The notes under the pieces: generated by a model
Database searches by the model: none
The model's input: only the letters and a program-made list of their open reading frames with translations
Told to the model about the DNA's origin: nothing
Source of the DNA: Lithospermum erythrorhizon
Lineage: Eukaryota > Streptophyta > Magnoliopsida > Boraginales > Boraginaceae
Length of the DNA: 64,000 nt
Assembly (NCBI GenBank): GCA_019722365.1
Contig: JADFUC010000391.1
Location: forward strand, 806,001-870,000
Direction of reading: 5' to 3'
Shown here: positions 59,344 to 64,000 of the stretch, in pieces
Numbering within the stretch: position 1 is the first letter of the stretch
Layout of the letters: each line of letters begins with the position of its first letter
Program-made: the position numbers and the translations under genes

Positions 59344-59975
59344 ATGCTTACTGAACCTCCTCCACCTGAACCCCCAACCTCCACTGTAACTCCCCTACTA
59401 CCACCTTTATCACCATCAACAAACACCACCGAGAATTCACCCATTTTCACAAACCCAATTCACCCCTCAAAATCACGCATAGTAACATTTTCTCACAAAA
59501 TTGTCCAGCTTCTTCAACAACCAACAATCCTATGAGAAAACGTAACTTCATCGACGACAACGATAAACGTAGCTATGGGAATTCGATGAAATTGAGTATT
59601 TGAGGGTGTTAGAGATGTCTTCTTGATGTTATGTGAATTGGTTTGTTTTTTTGGATTTAGTTTCTGAATGATTGGTAAACAATGGGTTTTAGGGTGTACT
59701 AGAATTTTGCAGTTGAGGGTATTTTCATGTTGTTTGAATTTGGTTGGCCCAGTGCGAATTTTGGTGAACAATGGAAGGTGTACCAGTGGTTAAGTCCAAG
59801 GTTGAGCTCAATGGTAGCAAATAAAGAGAAAAATGAGGATCTTGATGTTGAAGCTTTTGAATTGGAGCTGTTGCATGACATTTCTTCATCAGATCGCCAT
59901 ATTCGTTCAATGAATGCACTTGAAATTTTAAGGGAGATTGTGAGAATTTTGACGTATAATTCTGGTGGTTTTATG
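59344..59975 (+). pseudogene. Unidentified gene fragment with exon-like segment
   Basis: Two coding-like pieces on the plus strand. The first, 59344-59535, is Pro/Thr-rich (starts MLTEPPPPEPPTSTVTPLLP) and ends in a stop. The second, about 59713-59973, follows a good acceptor (attttgcag) and reads EGIFMLFEFGWPSANFGEQW, then KVYQWLSPRLSSMVANKEKN, then a Leu/Glu-rich helix-like stretch ending LREIVRILTYNSGG before a gtaata donor-like site. The composition looks like real protein, and the intervening 59536-59712 could be an intron remnant. I do not recognise the family. It may be the 5' end of a broken gene, since no continuation was found to the right edge. Confidence 0.35.
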
Positions 59976-61199
59976 TAATATTAGTCTTACTGACCGCCTC
60001 TATCAACGCGATTTTGTCTTAATGTGTCAAGTTAATTAGTCCATTGTGAAAAGATTTACTATTCGGACAAGCCAGAAGTTTGTCGCTATGGATGGCGCGA
60101 AGTGCGGAGCAAGGGCGGGGACGGATTTCGGGTGGCTCACGGGCGGAAGGTGTGAAAGGATAAAGTCGTCGAAGTCGAATGCATAATTTTAATTTGTATT
60201 TAAAATTTTTTATCAAAGGAATTTAATATAATTTTTGTTAAATGTTAAAAGTTTTGGAAACAAAAATATTCATATTTCAAAAAGTAATTTCATTTTTAAA
60301 AGGACATATTTAAAAATAATCATAATTAAAATGAATTAACGGTCAACTCCATCGAATAATTCTGCTAATACGGTAAGTTTTTAATGTTTAATGGGTGAAA
60401 TTACTATTTTGCCCCCTTATTTTAGTTTATTTATATTTTATTTTATTTTTGTTGAAGAATCCAAAATAATTTTTTGATAAATGTTAAGTTTTAAAAATTA
60501 TAAAAATACCTCTCTGTTTTTGGGAAAAATGGACTTATTTTTAAAAAAGAAGAACTTATTCAAAATAATTATGTAACAATCCCATTTAAAATAATAATTT
60601 AACGGTCAAACTAGCTGGCCAACATGACGGAATGCAGGTCAATATAAGAATTTTTAACCGCTCAAATCTGGATTGAATTCGAAAAAAGTATTGCTACTGG
60701 CGGGGTGGAACGTGAATAATATTCACGGGCGCCAATGCCTCAAGGCTTCTTAAATTTTTCATCATCTAAAATGTTATGTACTCAATCAATCATGTATGTT
60801 ACGAGATATTCCGTATTTCCAATTCAAAACATAAGACTTTTTCATTTTTGCATATTCAATTTTAATCATTGTTAACTAATTATTACATATGAAAGAATAA
60901 AAAAAATTACTTTTATGAAAATATATTTAAAGACTAATTTATTGATATCAAATTTATAATTTTTAAAACCAGTATCAATAAAGAATTACTATTAAAATCG
61001 CATCTAAAAACGAAAACGCTCTATAATATAAATCGGGGGCTTAGATTTAACAATTTTTCTAAAATAAAATTATTATAATGAACTTTTGTGATACGAAGTC
61101 AAGTTGCCTGCTTGGTGAAGCATGTGGGTCGAAGTAGTGTAGTACATTACAGTTTTAAGATGGCTTATTGATTAGATGCATACTGTATGTGTTAATTTT
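59976..61199. other. Intergenic, no gene recognised
   Basis: Contains a diverged direct duplication of about 160 bases: 60205-60355 and 60455-60625 (both with 'gttaaatgtta'/'gataaatgttaa', 'catttttaaaaggac'/'tatttttaaaaaagaa' and ending 'aacggtcaa'). A GC-rich island at 60085-60170 precedes it. No ORF was seen. Confidence 0.45.
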
Positions 61200-61460
61200 T
61201 ATATACTTATATTATTTATTTTGTCTGAGCACCTTTTTGAACTATTCTTGAACAATTTCTTAAACTTTTTTTATTATCCAGCCACCCTTCACCTCCTATA
61301 CCTAATTTTCAACTAAAATAATGATTATATTACCCTAAAACATTTAATAAAATAATTATTTTATACTAAAATAACTATTTTGTTCTAATCTGCATAATTT
61401 AATTCCACCCATTTCTTTTTTAACACACCCCACCGCTTATATTCTAATTCTCACAGCCTC
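61200..61460 (+). repeat. Dispersed repeat family, copy C
   Basis: Shares with copies A and B: ttgaactattc near the start, cctaattttcaactaaaat, gattatattaccctaaaa, aataattattttatac, taatttaattccaccc, and a tail of cacaccccaccgc. More diverged than B. Non-coding. Confidence 0.5.
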
Positions 61461-63155
61461 CCACTATTTGAGTAGCTTCCTTTGACTGCTTTTAAATCTG
61501 AAGATAATTTGAATATTAAAATATTAAATGTGAAGAAGACGATCCATGAACGAGAAGTCGATCTGTGGTTTTAAATTTTAAGGTTATATGCACTAGTAAT
61601 GCACTAATACCAAATTTGCTTGGTTGAAAATTTCGACTTTATTTTGCTTTTTAATTAAGGTGTGGCTCGTGATGAATTTTTGGGGGTAAAGCGAGGTGGC
61701 TGAAAGGGCAGCTGAAGAATTGGGCAAGCACCGGGGAGGCTGGGTGCAGGCTGGGTCAGACAGAGCAGAGGATGGCAGCACAGCTTAAAGATTTATTTAG
61801 TCCCCTTTACAATACTTTTAGTGAACGTTAAAATAAAATAGTTTATTTTAAGAAAATAATCATTTTACTAAATATTTTGGGCCAAGAATATGTTGATTTA
61901 TCGCGGTGATTTTAAATGGAAAATTAAGTCTGTGAGTAGTTTCACTGCTTGCATGCTAATAAAAGCTCGCGAGGCCGTTAATAATCTGTATTTCAAACAA
62001 GATAGACAAGCATGTTAATTACATAAAAATTAACGATAGCTTGGTGAAATTCTCTCGATCAATAACCCTTTTAAGATTTACAAAATATCTTCCTCAAGGA
62101 CCACATGTTCCCCTTCTCTATGTGGAATATTAAGTGACATTTTAACTTGTTTAGCATAATAAACATATACTTCCAACTAAAATAAAGAGTTGAAAAGAAG
62201 TAAATTCATAAATTCGATTCTACTACCAATATTTTTTCAATCGAATATGTCATATGGTTGCTCTTAATTTTGGACAAATATAACTTATAAGGTTTGGGAC
62301 ATTACGCATTAATAATTTAATTTAATAAATTAACTTTTATTTTCTATTTACAAAAAAGTTGAAAAGACAAGTTTGATGGTACATATTCACTCTCGTTCAC
62401 CATTAGAGAAATTTAGCTGGAAGAGAAATAGGCATAATCTACTCGTCATAATCTATATACTTATAAAAGCGCTGATAATATAAGGCTGAAGAATTTCAGA
62501 ATGCCTAAATCACCTCCCAAATGTAAATTTAATTATACACATCTAATTCATTACTAAATTTCAATAATAATTAAATAACAATGATTGAAGTTTCCTCACT
62601 AAACATAAAAATATCTTTTAAAGGCTTTACATTTCACGTTAATTAATTTTAATATTCATTAAACTTTCATTTTTAATGAATTCCTTAATTCATAATTTCT
62701 ATCCATAACTTATTTTATATTATAATTATTTTTAATGTCACAAAACCGTCACACCGACATCCCTTCGGCCCTTGGCCTAAATACCTTTATGCTTAATCGC
62801 TGGGATGCGCTTCGAAAAAGATAAATAACTAAAGCACTAGAAATACAAGACTTCAAGAAGGCTCAACTCTCAAAAATCATTTTTAAGTGAGAAAAAAGAA
62901 GCATTTATTTTTAGATTTTGAATACTTAAACATCGGCGAGTTTCGTTTCCAATGTGATTACATATTTATATAATTAAATGATTACAAAGATTTATTTTTC
63001 GGCTTTGAGAATTTGTACATTATTAAATATCATTTATATGTCCTTTACATTGTTAGAATTTTTTTTAATATATTTATGATGAAACATGACGATTTGCCTC
63101 ATAAATTAAAGAAAAGCTTATACATTATGTTAATAATAACAATATAATATATTGA
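61461..63155. other. Intergenic, no gene recognised
   Basis: AT-rich. The reverse ORF at 61593-61781 falls in a short GC-rich stretch (gggcaagcaccggggaggct) with no similarity recognised. A locally GC-rich piece at 62750-62820 (cccttcggcccttggcc) has no assignment. Confidence 0.45.
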
Positions 63156-63655
63156 AAGAATAATACTCCCTCCGTCCTAATTTATCATCACGTAATTCAA
63201 TACAACTTTATCTTGTCTCATAAATACAATCTATCAAAATAAAAATATTTGAGAATCGTTTAAGTGCTAAGCGAATTCAAATAGTCCTAATTTCAGTTAT
63301 GAATTCCATTTTTTAATTTACCTTAAATACTAAAAATAACTCCGTACTTTCATTTACACCCAAACTTAACGAGTTTAATTTTTCATTAAAATACTTATGC
63401 AAATATAAGACCTAATGTATAAATTATGAAAATAGAAAAGAAAATAATAAGCAAAATATAATAATATATTAGTTTATTTTCAAGCTTAAGAGTGTATCAG
63501 ATTTTAAATAAAGTAAATTCAATCTATCAAAATGAAAAAATATTTGAGAATTTGTTGCCGGGCGAATGTTAACGATTTTTTAATTTACCTTAAATACTAA
63601 AGTAACCTAAACTTTCATTTACACGTACGAATTTACTAGTTCATAAAAAAGCCAG
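63156..63655. repeat. MITE-like end and internal direct duplication
   Basis: Begins with tactccctccgtcctaattt (63164 onward), a Stowaway-type end, then two diverged direct copies at about 63222-63395 and 63513-63640. They share caatctatcaaaat, aaatatttgagaat, ttttttaatttaccttaaat and actttcatttacac. The matching right terminal repeat was not found before the window edge. Confidence 0.45.
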
Positions 63656-64000
63656 AAGAGAAATGAGAGTTTCTAGTTATAAAATTAATTTATAAAGTCA
63701 TAAAAGCTCTTCATATTTTAATATTTCAAGGAGTTCATCATTTTGATCAAACTCATAAGTAAAATTTAAATAATGCGAATATTAACACAGAACTTTGCAT
63801 GTATAACATTTTGCCTAACAAAACACTTGGAGGAATTAGTCATCCACTAAAGTTGGACACTATTGTGAAGATCCAAAAGAACATTTCTTCACAATATTTG
63901 TGCAACCCAAAATACATCTCCCTTGGCTATCAGCATCAGGACTGTTATATGTGAGAAGCAAATTGCTTATAAATGTATAACAGAATTTTGAAGACAAACG
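63656..64000. other. Intergenic to window edge
   Basis: AT-rich sequence with no coding or RNA signal. Confidence 0.5.

Overview
This window is nuclear DNA from a flowering plant, most likely a eudicot. The evidence is intron-containing genes with GT-AG junctions, strongly AT-rich intergenic DNA, plant-specific families (TTG1-type WD40, pseudo-response regulator, GRF with a miR396 site, NHL/LEA_2, acidic ribosomal protein P1) and typical plant repeats (Stowaway-like MITEs, SINE pieces with the 'AAGGTTGCGTAC' core, degenerate LTR elements, an hAT-like element). The species cannot be named from the sequence. There is no bacterial operon structure, CRISPR array or phage.

Layout. 0.7-2.1 kb (+): exons 2-4 of a NAC-alpha gene, with no exon 1 in view and a damaged splice donor. 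3.8-9.3 kb: a decayed LTR element on the minus strand with no recognisable protein domains. 9.6-11.4 kb (-): a small RIN13-like cysteine-rich gene whose first intron holds a degenerate duplicate of its own second exon plus a SINE-containing tandem array. 12.0-12.5 kb: an hAT-like non-autonomous element with 8-bp target duplications. 13.1-13.6 kb (+): a truncated, frameshifted plastidial lipoyl synthase pseudogene. 15.1-15.3 kb (-): a GRF-type zinc-finger exon fragment. 18.8-19.8 kb (+): an intact TTG1-like WD40 gene, with a minisatellite directly upstream and its last ~23 codons plus 3' flank repeated in tandem downstream. 21.7-23.7 kb: a short gypsy-like element with a gag-like remnant. 25.0-25.6 kb (-): an NHL gene with a GA/CT tract against the start codon. 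28.0-31.4 kb (-): an eight-exon PRR5-like clock gene with two evening elements upstream. 38.8-41.2 kb (+): a six-exon START-domain membrane protein, convergent with 41.8-43.2 kb (-): acidic ribosomal protein P1 with a 5'UTR intron, telo-box and site II motif. 44.5 kb (-): tRNA-Leu(AAG). 45.5-47.7 kb (-): a GRF transcription factor with the miR396 target site. 48-64 kb: repeat-rich, gene-poor DNA with at most an unidentified exon-like piece near 59.7-60.0 kb.

The genes do not form a pathway; they are independent plant loci. Three are transcriptional regulators: TTG1 (epidermal fate and flavonoids, with MYB and bHLH partners), PRR5 (circadian clock) and GRF (organ growth under miR396). Two serve protein synthesis or folding (P1, NAC-alpha). 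The most striking observation is the reuse of the TTG1 C-terminal coding segment as a tandem repeat that keeps its reading frame. Splice junctions were assigned by hand from GT-AG sites, frame continuity and remembered family sequence; no alignment was run.
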